The notes beneath the pieces were generated by a model that was given only the letters and a program-made list of their open reading frames with translations, made no database searches and was not told where the DNA came from. The position numbers and the translations under genes were made by a program. Shown here in pieces: positions 8,912 to 17,431 of a DNA stretch of 37,956 nt. The stretch is from positions 1 through 37,956 of the forward strand of contig CALWAP010000019.1 of the NCBI GenBank assembly GCA_944375715.1, read 5' to 3'. Every line of letters starts with the position of its first letter. Positions within the stretch are counted from its first letter, which is position 1. This stretch comes from an uncultured Clostridia bacterium (GTDB taxonomy: Bacteria; Bacillota; Clostridia; Oscillospirales; Butyricicoccaceae).

Positions 8912-11881
8912 ATGAAAAAATCGCTTAGCAGGGCCATTTCGGCGGTCCTGGCCACTTGTATGACACTTTCGGCGCTGCCGTCGGCGGCAGTCGCTGCCGA
9001 AAAGGTATATTCTTATAAAAGCATCGAAACAGTGTCCGATGGCTTAAGCTTCACCGCCGATTATGCCAAGGGTTCGTCGGGATGGGGGACCCAGACCTAT
9101 ATTTACGAATATACCCCCGGTGGGAATACCGTGCCCATAGTGGCTTACGGCGACGAGCTTTACGGGAAATCCGATGTAAACAGGGTTACGGAATACTGTG
9201 AGCAGAACGGTATGACCGTCATGGCAGCCTTTAATGGCGATTTTTTCAGTATGAGCTCGGGGGTGCCTACGGGCATTGTCGTCAGAGAAGGCCGGTTATG
9301 TTCTTCCGACGGTTCCTGGAACGCGGTGGGCTTCAAGTCAGACGGCACAGCCATATGCGGCGCGCCCAAATTGGACATGACCTTTGCAGTAAACGGCGGA
9401 CAGAGGTATCCAATCGCCGCCTTCAACAAGGTCAGAGATACCAGCGGTATTTTCCTTTATTCTTCCGATTACAGTTCTTCGACCCATCTTTCAGCCAAGG
9501 GAGTTACTGTCGTACTGAAAAAGGTATCCAGCGATGATTATCTGAAAATAGGCGGCAGCCTGGTTTTGGAGGTCGTTTCTGCGGGGTACGCCGAAGGGGC
9601 AACAGCCCTTGATGACGACACCCTTGTGCTTACATATCAGCTGGCGGCGTCGGTAGGAGTGGATCTTACAGCCCTCAAGCCGGGAGACAGCATAACCATT
9701 TATACAGGCGTACGCGGTAGCGGCGATTGGCAGGATGTGGAGTACGCCTGCGGGGCCGGCGATATGATGATAGAAAACAGTGCTTTGACATCGGACGCCA
9801 CATCATCTTCTAAAGGGCCCAGGACCATGCTGGGCATAAAGAATGACGGCAGCATAGCGGTTTTGGTCTGTGACGGCAGGAATAAGGGTGAATCGGACGG
9901 CCTTACATTTAAGGAGGCTGCCATGACCCTTTATAATATGGGCTGCAAGAATGTCGTTAATCTTGACGGGGGCGGCTCTTCGATAGCTACTGTCAGATAT
10001 CCAGGGTATGAGGACTCTGAGGTTATATCTGACCCCTCTGACGGCACGCCCAGAAAATGCGCCAACTTTATTATGTTTGTAAATACGGGCGATGAAAGCG
10101 AGCATGAGACCCAGGCTGCTGTTTACCCCAGAGATGCTTTGGTATTGGCGGGGGGGAGTATTGAGCTTTCAGCACTTTCCTATAACAGCAGTTATTATCC
10201 CAAAGGCAGCTATGATGACTGCTTTACCGTTTCAAGCGGTGATGGATATATTGATGGGAGTACCCTTACTGTCACGGGCGGCAGTTCCAAGGTGACGGTT
10301 TCGGCCGATATCAGCGGCCTTTCCAGCAGTGACGCCGTGGTTACAGTCATAGACGAGCCCGAGACTTTGCAGGTATATAAGAAGGGTGCGTCTTCTCCGA
10401 TTACTGCTGTCAGCCTTGATCCGGGGGAGACCATCGACCTCGATGTCGTCGTAACCGACGGTTTAAGGGAAATAGCTTCCGATGACAGTCAGTTCACATT
10501 TAAGGTGTCGGGAGGAATAGGCGAGGTTGACAGCAGCGGTGTGTTTACGGCCTATGAGGTTCAGGGCATATCGGGAAGCGTTGAGGTCAGCTTCGGTTCA
10601 AAAAGTTATACCGTGCCCATTACAGTCGGCAAGGCACCGGAGGTAATAAGCGGCTTTGAAAGCAGTACGGACGTAAGTGCGTCGGCACCCGAAGGAGGGT
10701 TCGCCGCGGCCGGAGTAAATCTGACAGCCGACAATGCCCGTTACGGCATGGGCAGTCTGGTCATGAGCGCCGACGGTACCCAGAGCGGCGGCAGCTTCAT
10801 TTATGAGCTGGCAAATCCTTTGAAGATTTCTTCCGGCATGAAGCAGATATCCTTCATGGCAAAGGGCAGCGGAAGCTGGAATATGGTTTTCAGCACGTCT
10901 TCGGGCAAGGTAATGGTGCCTGTAAATCTGTCTGACGGCTGGAGCCTCAATATCTGCGATGTGCCTTCGGGAGCCACGGCAATAAGCGGTTTTACCACCG
11001 AGGTTCCCATGGGTGAAAAGTCGGGTCTTTATGTCGATCAGGTCATAGGCCATTATGGAGCCTGTATGGCTGATACGACACCCCCGCAGATAGAATTTAT
11101 AAGTATGGACGGAACATTGGAACTTGCCATAACGGACGACGGCGCCTATCCGCTGGAAAAGGCCAATCTGTCTGTAAAGCTTGACGGCAAGAGTTATTCC
11201 TCTTATGTGTTTGAAGAGACCTCGGGACGTCTGAGTGTGACGCTGCCCCAGGATGGAAAGCTGCATGTGGTCACAATAGAGGTTTCCGACTATTTCGGTA
11301 ACCTTTCCAGGTACAGCGCTGAGCAGGCGGGAGAAAGCACCAGCCCCTTTGCCGATATAAGCGGCCATTGGGGAGAGCGGTATATAAGCTTCCTTTACGG
11401 CAAAGGCGTATTCACCGCCGATAAGAACTTTAACCCCGGGGGTTCGGCGACCAATGAAATGGTAGCTACGATGATATCCAGGTATATGGGTATAGATACC
11501 TCCCTTTATGAAAATGTTCAGCTGCCCTATGCTGATATCGACAAGGTTCATGATTGGGCTTTGCCCCATGTGAAGGCCCTTTACAGCCTGGGGATAATGC
11601 AGGGGGGAAGCGATAACCAGGGCAATATATGGTTCTATCCCACGGATGCCGCCAACCGCGGCAGGGTAATGACAGTTCTGGGCAGGACCATAAGCCGCGG
11701 ATACGATTATCCGATGGCTTCCTACTCGGATATCATGTCGGCTCCCGAGTGGTCAAGGGACCATATCTCCCTTCTGACATATCTGGGGATAGTCAACGGC
11801 TATGGCAGTGAAAACGCAGTCAAGGCCGAAGCCGGCATCACAAGGGCCGAGATAGCGGCGCTTCTTTACAGGCTGTATTAA
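8912..11881 (+). CDS. Secreted phosphodiester glycosidase (NAGPA) with SLH anchor
   Basis: A 989-residue wall-bound protein. Signal peptide at 1-28. A NAGPA domain (about residues 85-390) shows the family marks NGDFFSM, GVPTGIVVREG, RTMLGIKNDGS and LDGGGSS; characterised members cleave phosphodiester-linked sugars. Next come a bacterial Ig-like region (about 400-560), a jelly-roll, carbohydrate-binding-like region (about 580-720), another Ig-like segment starting TTPPQIEF, and three SLH repeats (about 815-989) ending in TRAEIAALLYRLY. The frame opens at ATG 8897, but ATG 8912 has AAGGAG six bases before it and begins a classic signal peptide (MKKSLSRAISA). It probably works on teichoic-acid-like or glycan phosphodiesters at the cell surface; the substrate is not known. 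Confidence 0.9.
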   Translation: MKKSLSRAISAVLATCMTLSALPSAAVAAEKVYSYKSIETVSDGLSFTADYAKGSSGWGTQTYIYEYTPGGNTVPIVAYGDELYGKSDVNRVTEYCEQNGMTVMAAFNGDFFSMSSGVPTGIVVREGRLCSSDGSWNAVGFKSDGTAICGAPKLDMTFAVNGGQRYPIAAFNKVRDTSGIFLYSSDYSSSTHLSAKGVTVVLKKVSSDDYLKIGGSLVLEVVSAGYAEGATALDDDTLVLTYQLAASVGVDLTALKPGDSITIYTGVRGSGDWQDVEYACGAGDMMIENSALTSDATSSSKGPRTMLGIKNDGSIAVLVCDGRNKGESDGLTFKEAAMTLYNMGCKNVVNLDGGGSSIATVRYPGYEDSEVISDPSDGTPRKCANFIMFVNTGDESEHETQAAVYPRDALVLAGGSIELSALSYNSSYYPKGSYDDCFTVSSGDGYIDGSTLTVTGGSSKVTVSADISGLSSSDAVVTVIDEPETLQVYKKGASSPITAVSLDPGETIDLDVVVTDGLREIASDDSQFTFKVSGGIGEVDSSGVFTAYEVQGISGSVEVSFGSKSYTVPITVGKAPEVISGFESSTDVSASAPEGGFAAAGVNLTADNARYGMGSLVMSADGTQSGGSFIYELANPLKISSGMKQISFMAKGSGSWNMVFSTSSGKVMVPVNLSDGWSLNICDVPSGATAISGFTTEVPMGEKSGLYVDQVIGHYGACMADTTPPQIEFISMDGTLELAITDDGAYPLEKANLSVKLDGKSYSSYVFEETSGRLSVTLPQDGKLHVVTIEVSDYFGNLSRYSAEQAGESTSPFADISGHWGERYISFLYGKGVFTADKNFNPGGSATNEMVATMISRYMGIDTSLYENVQLPYADIDKVHDWALPHVKALYSLGIMQGGSDNQGNIWFYPTDAANRGRVMTVLGRTISRGYDYPMASYSDIMSAPEWSRDHISLLTYLGIVNGYGSENAVKAEAGITRAEIAALLYRLY

Positions 11882-11901
11882 AAGTTATATACCACAACTG
11901 C

Positions 11902-11939
11902 AAAAAGGCCGTGTGGTTTATCTGCCACACGGCCTTTTG
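11902..11939. terminator. Bidirectional terminator
   Basis: GGCCGTGTGG (11907-11916) and CCACACGGCC (11925-11934) with A4/T4 flanks and an 8-base loop. It lies between the convergent NAGPA-SLH gene and the TPR gene. Confidence 0.88.
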
Positions 11940-11969
11940 TTATGAGGTTAGTATACCGCGCACTGCGGC

Positions 11970-13067
11970 TTATCTGAGGGTCATTCCGTCATAGTCATAT
12001 ATCGCCTTAGGAATATTGTCGGAATCCACAAGCAGTTCATATGTGTCAATGCCTATTTTCAAATATGCCGTTCCGTTGAAAGAAACCGAAACACTGAAAG
12101 AATTGTATGTGCCTTCATATTCATTGTGATATCCGTCGGGCTTGGCAATGGATTTTGGATAGGCCAGAACCGTCATATCATAGGTTGAGAGGTAATCGAC
12201 AGATCCGTCTTCATTAAATGTGAGCGTATTTTCTTCGGTAGTGTTCCAATATGTTGTGTATTGACTGAGCTGCCCTTTATAATACGCCTCGCTGAACCCG
12301 TCGTCATCTTCAGTGGATCCGGAAAAAGACAGCCCTAAAAAGTTATCATATATTTCTGCGGCCTTCTTTTTGTTGGCTGCTGCCGTGGATGAAAGAATAA
12401 GCAAGGTCAGAAGCATAACACCTAAGACTGCCGACATGATGGCAATTTTCTTCTTTTTGAGTTTCCTGCTTTTTTCGGCTTCCAGCTGAGGGATAAGGCT
12501 TTTGCATTTTTCTATGTTTTTGGCGGCATCTTCAAAGTCATATTTTTCAAATATCTTTATAGCCTGATTGATTTCGCCGATATCCCCGCTGTTCATCATC
12601 CGTATGCCCTTATAATAGTCCTCCTGCTTTTGCAGCGCATGGGCTTTGGTGCTGAGGTTGTCCATCAGCTCGCCGACATCGGTCAGGTCTGCGATTTTTG
12701 TTAAAAGCTCCATGGCCGTGCGAAAGTCCTCGGCCCTTTTTGCATTTTCGGTTATTTTTCGAACCTTTAGCAAAATATTGTCAACGATGCACTGTTCCAG
12801 CTGTTTTTTGTATTCGGGATCTGAGAAGCGAAGAGCCTTTTGAAAAAAACTGCTGTCGGCAAAGGGCGGGGCAGAATTTATCAGTTCATCCTTGTCGGAA
12901 ACCTTCAGAGAGGAGAGAAGAAGCAGGAAATAAGCCCGGGCATTTTCCGGCTCTATATCAAGCACCTTCTGGCAGTAGTTTGATGCAGGATCCCACTCCT
13001 TATCCTCCAAAAAAAGCTCGGCGCGCCTAAGAAGAGAAGCGGTGGTTACGGTATCTTCATTAGACAT
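11970..13067 (-). CDS. TPR protein with one membrane segment, unknown function
   Basis: A 365-residue protein I do not recognise as a named family. Residues 1-75 contain TPR-like helices (RAELFLEDKEWDPASNYCQ and NARAYFLLLL), followed by further helical repeats to about 195. A very basic stretch (SRKLKKKK) precedes one membrane segment at about 210-232. The C-terminal ~130 residues are rich in Tyr, Thr, Ser and Asp and look like a small beta domain outside the cell (ENTLTFNEDGSVDYLSTYDM). Topology by the positive-inside rule: TPR in the cytoplasm, beta domain outside. AGAGGTG precedes the ATG. A single-gene unit between a terminator and its own promoter. A signalling or assembly role is a guess. 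Confidence 0.85.
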   Translation of the reverse strand: MSNEDTVTTASLLRRAELFLEDKEWDPASNYCQKVLDIEPENARAYFLLLLSSLKVSDKDELINSAPPFADSSFFQKALRFSDPEYKKQLEQCIVDNILLKVRKITENAKRAEDFRTAMELLTKIADLTDVGELMDNLSTKAHALQKQEDYYKGIRMMNSGDIGEINQAIKIFEKYDFEDAAKNIEKCKSLIPQLEAEKSRKLKKKKIAIMSAVLGVMLLTLLILSSTAAANKKKAAEIYDNFLGLSFSGSTEDDDGFSEAYYKGQLSQYTTYWNTTEENTLTFNEDGSVDYLSTYDMTVLAYPKSIAKPDGYHNEYEGTYNSFSVSVSFNGTAYLKIGIDTYELLVDSDNIPKAIYDYDGMTLR

Positions 13068-13143
13068 TCAAAACACCTCTTGTGTAAAAGTAATGGCTGC
13101 AAAAAACGGCGTTTAAAAGCCGGCAGCAGCGGCTTTTTAAAAT

Positions 13144-13171
13144 ATTCTAGCATACCGGTCATAAAATGCAA
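13144..13171 (-). promoter_or_regulatory. Candidate promoter of the TPR gene
   Basis: On the minus strand TTGCAT (13166-13171), 16-base spacer, TAGAAT (13144-13149), 77 bases before the start codon. The remainder of the 13068-13398 gap holds the nudC terminator and no further gene or structure that I can see. Confidence 0.45.
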
Positions 13172-13285
13172 GCTTTGCGTCTTTGATGATATTGCTCTTG
13201 CCTGCGGGCATAAACTATGATAGGTCTGTTAAATGGTATTTGTCTTATCACTGCTGACAATGGCCTTGGTATTAATGCAGATTCA

Positions 13286-13325
13286 TAAAAAAACAGCCAC
13301 AGAGCGCCCTGCTGTGTGGCTGTTT
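13286..13325 (-). terminator. Terminator of nudC
   Basis: AAACAGCCACA (13291-13301) pairs with TGTGGCTGTTT (13315-13325); on the minus strand the stem is followed by a run of seven T. It lies 73 bases beyond the nudC stop. Confidence 0.8.
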
Positions 13326-13398
13326 GACACTTGTTTTAATTGAATTTAATAGGTGCGGATCTGACATGAGTCCTGCATACTTTTATGGGCTGTACTTA

Positions 13399-14262
13399 TT
13401 AAGTGTTGTTTTTTCTTTCGATGCCGTGCCTTGTGAGAAAATCCCAAATGAGTTCAGAAGCTATGCTTATGTCGCTCGCCGGCAGAGGAACATCTTCGGG
13501 AGAAAACCAGGCCGCCTCAGCTATTTCACTTTCCTGAAGAGTGAAAGGAATCTCGTCTCCGTCCAGCTCGGCGGTGAAGCCTATCATCTGAGTGTCAGAG
13601 AAGCCCCAGGGCTGATTTTTAAAATATCTGACATTTTTAACCTTGAGGCCTACTTCCTCCATGACCTCACGCTTTACGGTTTCCTCAAAGGTTTCGCCGA
13701 TTTCCACAAATCCGGCTATCAGTGAAAAGCGGGTGCCATGGCGGTTGCGCGCCATGAGCAGCTTGCCGTCATGTGATACGGCGGTTATTATTGCCGGGCA
13801 TATTTTCGGGTATTCTATGAGCCCGCATTTGGGGCAGACCATAGCCCTTTCTATATTGCTTCTTTTAGTTTTGGCGCCGCATCTTCCGCAAAAAGCCCTG
13901 CTGTTTTCCCATTTGGAAAGCTGATGAGCGGTAATTACTGCAAAAGCCGTTTTACGGTCGCTGTGGTTTCTTGCAAGTGCAGGGGCATTGGTGTAATAAT
14001 ACCCTTCAGGTGCGGCTATCATCTCTTCTGAAATATAACAACCCCTGCCGTCCATATAGAAGATGTGATGGCATAAAGGCGTCAGCTCGCCATATAAAGG
14101 CAAGGTGGGTGAGTCCTCAGATCCATGTACCAAAATGCTGTCTCCCTTGAAACAGAACAGGAGATCGCCTTCCTTTGCAGATTCAATGGAAAAGGCATTT
14201 GAAAATACGCCCTGTCCGACTTCGTTTATCAATTCATTCACTTCCCATAGGTTTTCTTTCAA
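13399..14262 (-). CDS. nudC: NAD(+) diphosphatase (NADH pyrophosphatase)
   Basis: A 287-residue Nudix hydrolase of the NudC type, which splits NADH/NAD to NMN(H) and AMP and in E. coli also removes NAD caps from RNA. A zinc ribbon (FCGRCGAKT ... MVCPKCGLIEYP) is followed by the Nudix box (GFVEIGETFEETVKREVMEE) and the NudC hallmark NQPWGFSDTQMIGF, close to the consensus SQPWPFPxS. The N-terminal ~110 residues form the variable NudC N-domain. The start is uncertain: the longest frame starts at a TTG without a clear ribosome binding site; GTG 14241 is an alternative. Single-gene unit divergent from the permease gene. Confidence 0.9.
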   Translation of the reverse strand: MKENLWEVNELINEVGQGVFSNAFSIESAKEGDLLFCFKGDSILVHGSEDSPTLPLYGELTPLCHHIFYMDGRGCYISEEMIAAPEGYYYTNAPALARNHSDRKTAFAVITAHQLSKWENSRAFCGRCGAKTKRSNIERAMVCPKCGLIEYPKICPAIITAVSHDGKLLMARNRHGTRFSLIAGFVEIGETFEETVKREVMEEVGLKVKNVRYFKNQPWGFSDTQMIGFTAELDGDEIPFTLQESEIAEAAWFSPEDVPLPASDISIASELIWDFLTRHGIERKNNT

Positions 14263-14318
14263 GGTAATGTTATCACAGCCTTAACCTCTATACAAGAAAA
14301 ATCTTAGCTCCGTCTTTG

Positions 14319-14347
14319 TTGAAAGAAAGGGTGAATTATGTTATAAT
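14319..14347 (+). promoter_or_regulatory. Promoter of the DppB-type permease gene
   Basis: TTGAAA (14319-14324), exactly 17 bases, TATAAT (14342-14347). The -10 box is inside a small 7-3-7 inverted repeat (GAATTAT/ATAATTC, 14333-14349), possibly an operator. Confidence 0.65.
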
Positions 14348-14395
14348 TCAGCGTATATCGTGTAATGATATGAAGAAAGGCGGCGATAACTGAGA

Positions 14396-15301
14396 ATGAT
14401 AAAATTCATAGTTAAACGAATACTTACGATAGTCCCCGTGCTTTTAGGCGTCACTTTCCTTGTATATCTGCTCATGACTATAGCTCCCGGAAACCCGGAA
14501 GTGGCTCCGCTGCGAAAGGTAACGGATCCTGAGGAAAAGGAGCAGCTTAAGGAAGAGCTGGGTCTTAATGATCCGATCCTGGTCAGATATGTAAGGATGA
14601 TGAAGGGAATGTTCGTAGATGAAAGTGGGGCAGTCAGCGACATCATATTCAAGATGAAGGTCTTCCTGCCCAACTCCTTAAAGCTCTGCTTCACGGCTTT
14701 GGCGATATCAGTGGTTTTGGCTCTGCCTTTGGGCATAATAGCTGCGGTCAAGCAGAACACACTTTTTGATGGGGCATGCATGGTCGTCTCACTCGTTGGC
14801 GTTTCAATGCCAAACTTCTGGCTGGCACTCATACTTATGATAGTATTTGCCCTTAATCTGGGATGGTTTCCAACATCGGGTTCTACCGAGCCGATACATA
14901 TAGTGCTGCCTGCGGCAACGCTGGCCTTTATAAACATGGCTTCCATCGCCAGGGTCACCCGTTCTTCCATGCTGGAGGTCATACGGCAGGATTATATAAG
15001 AACGGCCCAGGCCAAGGGCGTTCCTTATAACAGGGTTATCAAAAAGCATGCCCTTAAAAACGCGCTGATTCCGACAATAACGGTGGTGGGTGTACAGTTG
15101 GGCGAACTTTTGAGCAGCACGATAATTATTGAGAACATATTTGCCTGGCCGGGTATTGGCAGGCAGCTTATGCAGGCAATAGACAGCAGGGATATGTCTA
15201 CAATGATTGCCTGCGTTATGGTTTTTGCAGTTTTTGTTTCGCTCATCAATATGTGTGTCGACATACTTTACAGTATAATCGACCCCAGAATATCAATTTA
15301 G
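14396..15301 (+). CDS. Orphan DppB/OppB-type ABC permease
   Basis: A 301-residue inner-membrane permease of the peptide/nickel group (BPD_transp_1 with OppB N-terminal part). It starts with the typical MIKFIVKRILTIVPVLLGVT helix and carries the EAA-type loop (RQDYIRTAQAKGVPYNRVIK, then HALKNALIP) that contacts the ATPase, then IENIFAWPGIGRQL. About six membrane segments. It is complete, but no DppC-type partner, binding protein or ATPase lies next to it; the following gene is an AI-2E-family protein 21 bases downstream. Either it pairs with components encoded elsewhere or it is a relic of a split operon. Confidence 0.9.
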   Translation: MIKFIVKRILTIVPVLLGVTFLVYLLMTIAPGNPEVAPLRKVTDPEEKEQLKEELGLNDPILVRYVRMMKGMFVDESGAVSDIIFKMKVFLPNSLKLCFTALAISVVLALPLGIIAAVKQNTLFDGACMVVSLVGVSMPNFWLALILMIVFALNLGWFPTSGSTEPIHIVLPAATLAFINMASIARVTRSSMLEVIRQDYIRTAQAKGVPYNRVIKKHALKNALIPTITVVGVQLGELLSSTIIIENIFAWPGIGRQLMQAIDSRDMSTMIACVMVFAVFVSLINMCVDILYSIIDPRISI

Positions 15302-15322
15302 CTTTTTTCGGAGGAATACAGG

Positions 15323-16456
15323 TTGAAGGAGCATATCCGCAGGTTCGGAGGCATAGGAATAGTGGCCTTTGCGGTTTATTTGGCAGTAAGGTATTGGGCT
15401 GTGGCTGAAAGACTGCTGTGTTCGGCCGCATCAGCTCTTTATCCTTTGGTTTTGGGATGTGTTATGGCCTATACCGTAAATATCCTTATGGTTTTTTACG
15501 AACGGAAGCTGCTGGGTGGAATAAAAAGCAGCAGATTTTCAATTGCCAGAAGGCCGCTGGGGATAATCTTGGCATACTTGAGCTTATTTGTGATAATAGC
15601 CGTGCTTTTCAATATGATCCTGCCTGAGCTTATTGACTGCATGGAACTTTTGGGACAGAAGCTTCCTTATATGATAACAGAAGCCCTGGAGTTTTTGTCG
15701 GAAGTTTTGAATATAGACGGCTCTAAAGTTATCAGTGATGCATATGATGAGATAATGCTGGAGCTGAGCAATATTGATTGGCAGGATTCCATCGGTAAAG
15801 TGATGGAGAGCTTTGGCAGCGCTTTCAATATGGCTTTCGGCCTTCTTTCCAGCATAGCTTCGGTATCGGTGACGTTTTTTCTCGCTCTTGTCTTTTCAAT
15901 ATATGTGCTTTTTAACAAAGAGAGCATTGCATCGGCAGTCTGCGCCCTTTTGAATGCATATACAGGTCAAAAGACTGAAAATAAGATACGTCATGTATTT
16001 TCCGTCCTTGATACATGCTTTCACAGGTTTATTGTAGGGCAATGCACCGAGGCTGTCATTCTTGGAAGTCTGTGTGCCCTGGGTATGATGCTTTTGAAGC
16101 TTCCATACGCCACAATGATAGGGGCACTTATCGGCTTTACAGCCCTTATCCCTGTGGCCGGGGCCTATATCGGTGCAGCTGTGGGCGCTGTAATGATATT
16201 TACCTATTCTCCCGTGAAGGCTCTTATCTTTATAATATTCCTTATAGTTCTTCAGCAGTTTGAGGGTAATGTCATATATCCCAGGGTAGTGGGATCGTCC
16301 ATTGGACTGCCCGGAATACTTGTGTTGGCGGCTATAACAGTAGGTGGAGGCATGATGGGGGTCCTGGGTATGCTCATCGGCGTCCCACTGACAGCGGCTG
16401 TGTATCAGCTTGTGAGCGAGGATATTGTAAAACGCAGGGATTTGAAAAGAGAATAA
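15323..16456 (+). CDS. AI-2E family (PerM/YdiK-type) membrane protein
   Basis: A 377-residue membrane protein with about seven or eight hydrophobic segments. The central amphipathic region (residues ~90-150) and the C-terminal block FEGNVIYPRVVGSSIGLPGI with LGMLIGVPLTAAVYQL are diagnostic for the family. Members are linked to autoinducer-2 export or Na+/H+ antiport; the function here is not known. It starts at TTG with GGAGG eight bases upstream; no ATG fits near the conserved start. Co-directional with the orphan permease and ended by a strong terminator. Confidence 0.88.
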   Translation: MKEHIRRFGGIGIVAFAVYLAVRYWAVAERLLCSAASALYPLVLGCVMAYTVNILMVFYERKLLGGIKSSRFSIARRPLGIILAYLSLFVIIAVLFNMILPELIDCMELLGQKLPYMITEALEFLSEVLNIDGSKVISDAYDEIMLELSNIDWQDSIGKVMESFGSAFNMAFGLLSSIASVSVTFFLALVFSIYVLFNKESIASAVCALLNAYTGQKTENKIRHVFSVLDTCFHRFIVGQCTEAVILGSLCALGMMLLKLPYATMIGALIGFTALIPVAGAYIGAAVGAVMIFTYSPVKALIFIIFLIVLQQFEGNVIYPRVVGSSIGLPGILVLAAITVGGGMMGVLGMLIGVPLTAAVYQLVSEDIVKRRDLKRE

Positions 16457-16488
16457 AAAAGGACCGGGATATCCCGGTCCTGATTTTT
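16454..16488. terminator. Bidirectional terminator
   Basis: A perfect 22-base palindrome (AGGACCGGGAT at 16460-16470, ATCCCGGTCCT at 16471-16481) flanked by A6 and T5, between the convergent AI-2E and GNAT genes. Confidence 0.85.
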
Positions 16489-16506
16489 ATGCTATACTTA
16501 TATTTG

Positions 16507-17343
16507 TTAAAAAGCCCTTTCCAGCATTATTATCTGGGAATCAGGGAAAGTAAAGCCGGCTTTTTCCAAAGCAGCTTTGTAATCGTCCCTTTCAGAGGGG
16601 ATCATACACACCAGCTTGGGCAGGCCGGATTCTGAGAATACGGCCTTGGCCAGTGAAATACAGGCATCAAGATCGCCGCCCATGAGGCCCAGATGCAGCC
16701 CCTGGTCCTTGAGAAAGCGGGCTCCCGTTATCACACAGCTGCCATTGTCATCGGTCCATATGCTGACGTCCTTAAAAAGCCCTTCACATACACTGCGGTT
16801 GATGCCATAGAAGGTGCGGTTCTGGCAGAAATAGCCGTGATAGATTCCAGCATGTGGAGCGATAACTCTTTCAGCCTCGTCGCTTGATGTCACTTTGCGG
16901 AAATTGCCGTAACTGCCATTTATGTTACTGCCTGCCATGAGGGTACCTTCCCTTGTCTGATAGCTGACCTTCAGACCATTGCGCTCGCCCAGAACGCGGG
17001 AAGCGTAGTTAGTAAGGCCGGTATACATACGGACAAAGGGGACCTTGTAAATGCCGCAAAGCTCAATAAATCGCTTCCATATCGTAGCGCCGCAGCCTTT
17101 TTTCTGGTGGTCGGGGTCAACCCTTAAAATTTCCAGCCACCCGCTGCCGTCGTACTGAAGCGAAAAACGCGCAAACCCAATGGGCACCCCGTCTTCCTCA
17201 GCAACGATAAGCTCACCTGTGGTGTTGTCAAAAAACTCATCTTTTACCCCATCAAGATAAAGCAGCCTGGGGCTGGATCTCTTTTCAATCTCCAGGAGCA
17301 CGGGAAGGTCCTCAATAACGCCCTTGCGGCAGACAATGCTCAT
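16507..17343 (-). CDS. GNAT family N-acetyltransferase, two-domain
   Basis: A 278-residue protein. Residues ~1-140 form a GNAT fold with the acetyl-CoA loop (RVDPDHQKKGCGATIWKRF; the usual Q/RxxGxG/A appears as KKGCGA). The C-terminal half (~145-278) repeats a degenerate acetyltransferase-like layout, ending in a beta strand and IIMLERAF. The acceptor substrate cannot be told from sequence. AGGAGG sits seven bases before the ATG. It is a single-gene unit, divergent from the sirtuin operon with under 100 bases between start codons. Confidence 0.85.
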   Translation of the reverse strand: MSIVCRKGVIEDLPVLLEIEKRSSPRLLYLDGVKDEFFDNTTGELIVAEEDGVPIGFARFSLQYDGSGWLEILRVDPDHQKKGCGATIWKRFIELCGIYKVPFVRMYTGLTNYASRVLGERNGLKVSYQTREGTLMAGSNINGSYGNFRKVTSSDEAERVIAPHAGIYHGYFCQNRTFYGINRSVCEGLFKDVSIWTDDNGSCVITGARFLKDQGLHLGLMGGDLDACISLAKAVFSESGLPKLVCMIPSERDDYKAALEKAGFTFPDSQIIMLERAF

Positions 17344-17431
17344 GTGTGATCCTCCTTATGTAGGTGAAAATGATTTCATAAAATAAATTTAGCATTTTCG
17401 CATAATAATGTCAACTTGTGGAGGGATCTGT

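Noticed and set aside
10598-11569. 323-codon minus-strand open frame
   Set aside because: It is antisense to the NAGPA-SLH gene, has no ribosome binding site or family features, and follows the codon pattern of the real gene.
14341-14982. 213-codon minus-strand frame in the permease gene
   Set aside because: Antisense to an unambiguous DppB-type permease; no domain features.
14396-16456. Quorum-sensing export operon based on the AI-2E family name
   Set aside because: The family name is historical; members include Na+/H+ antiporters, and no luxS or Lsr-type gene is nearby.
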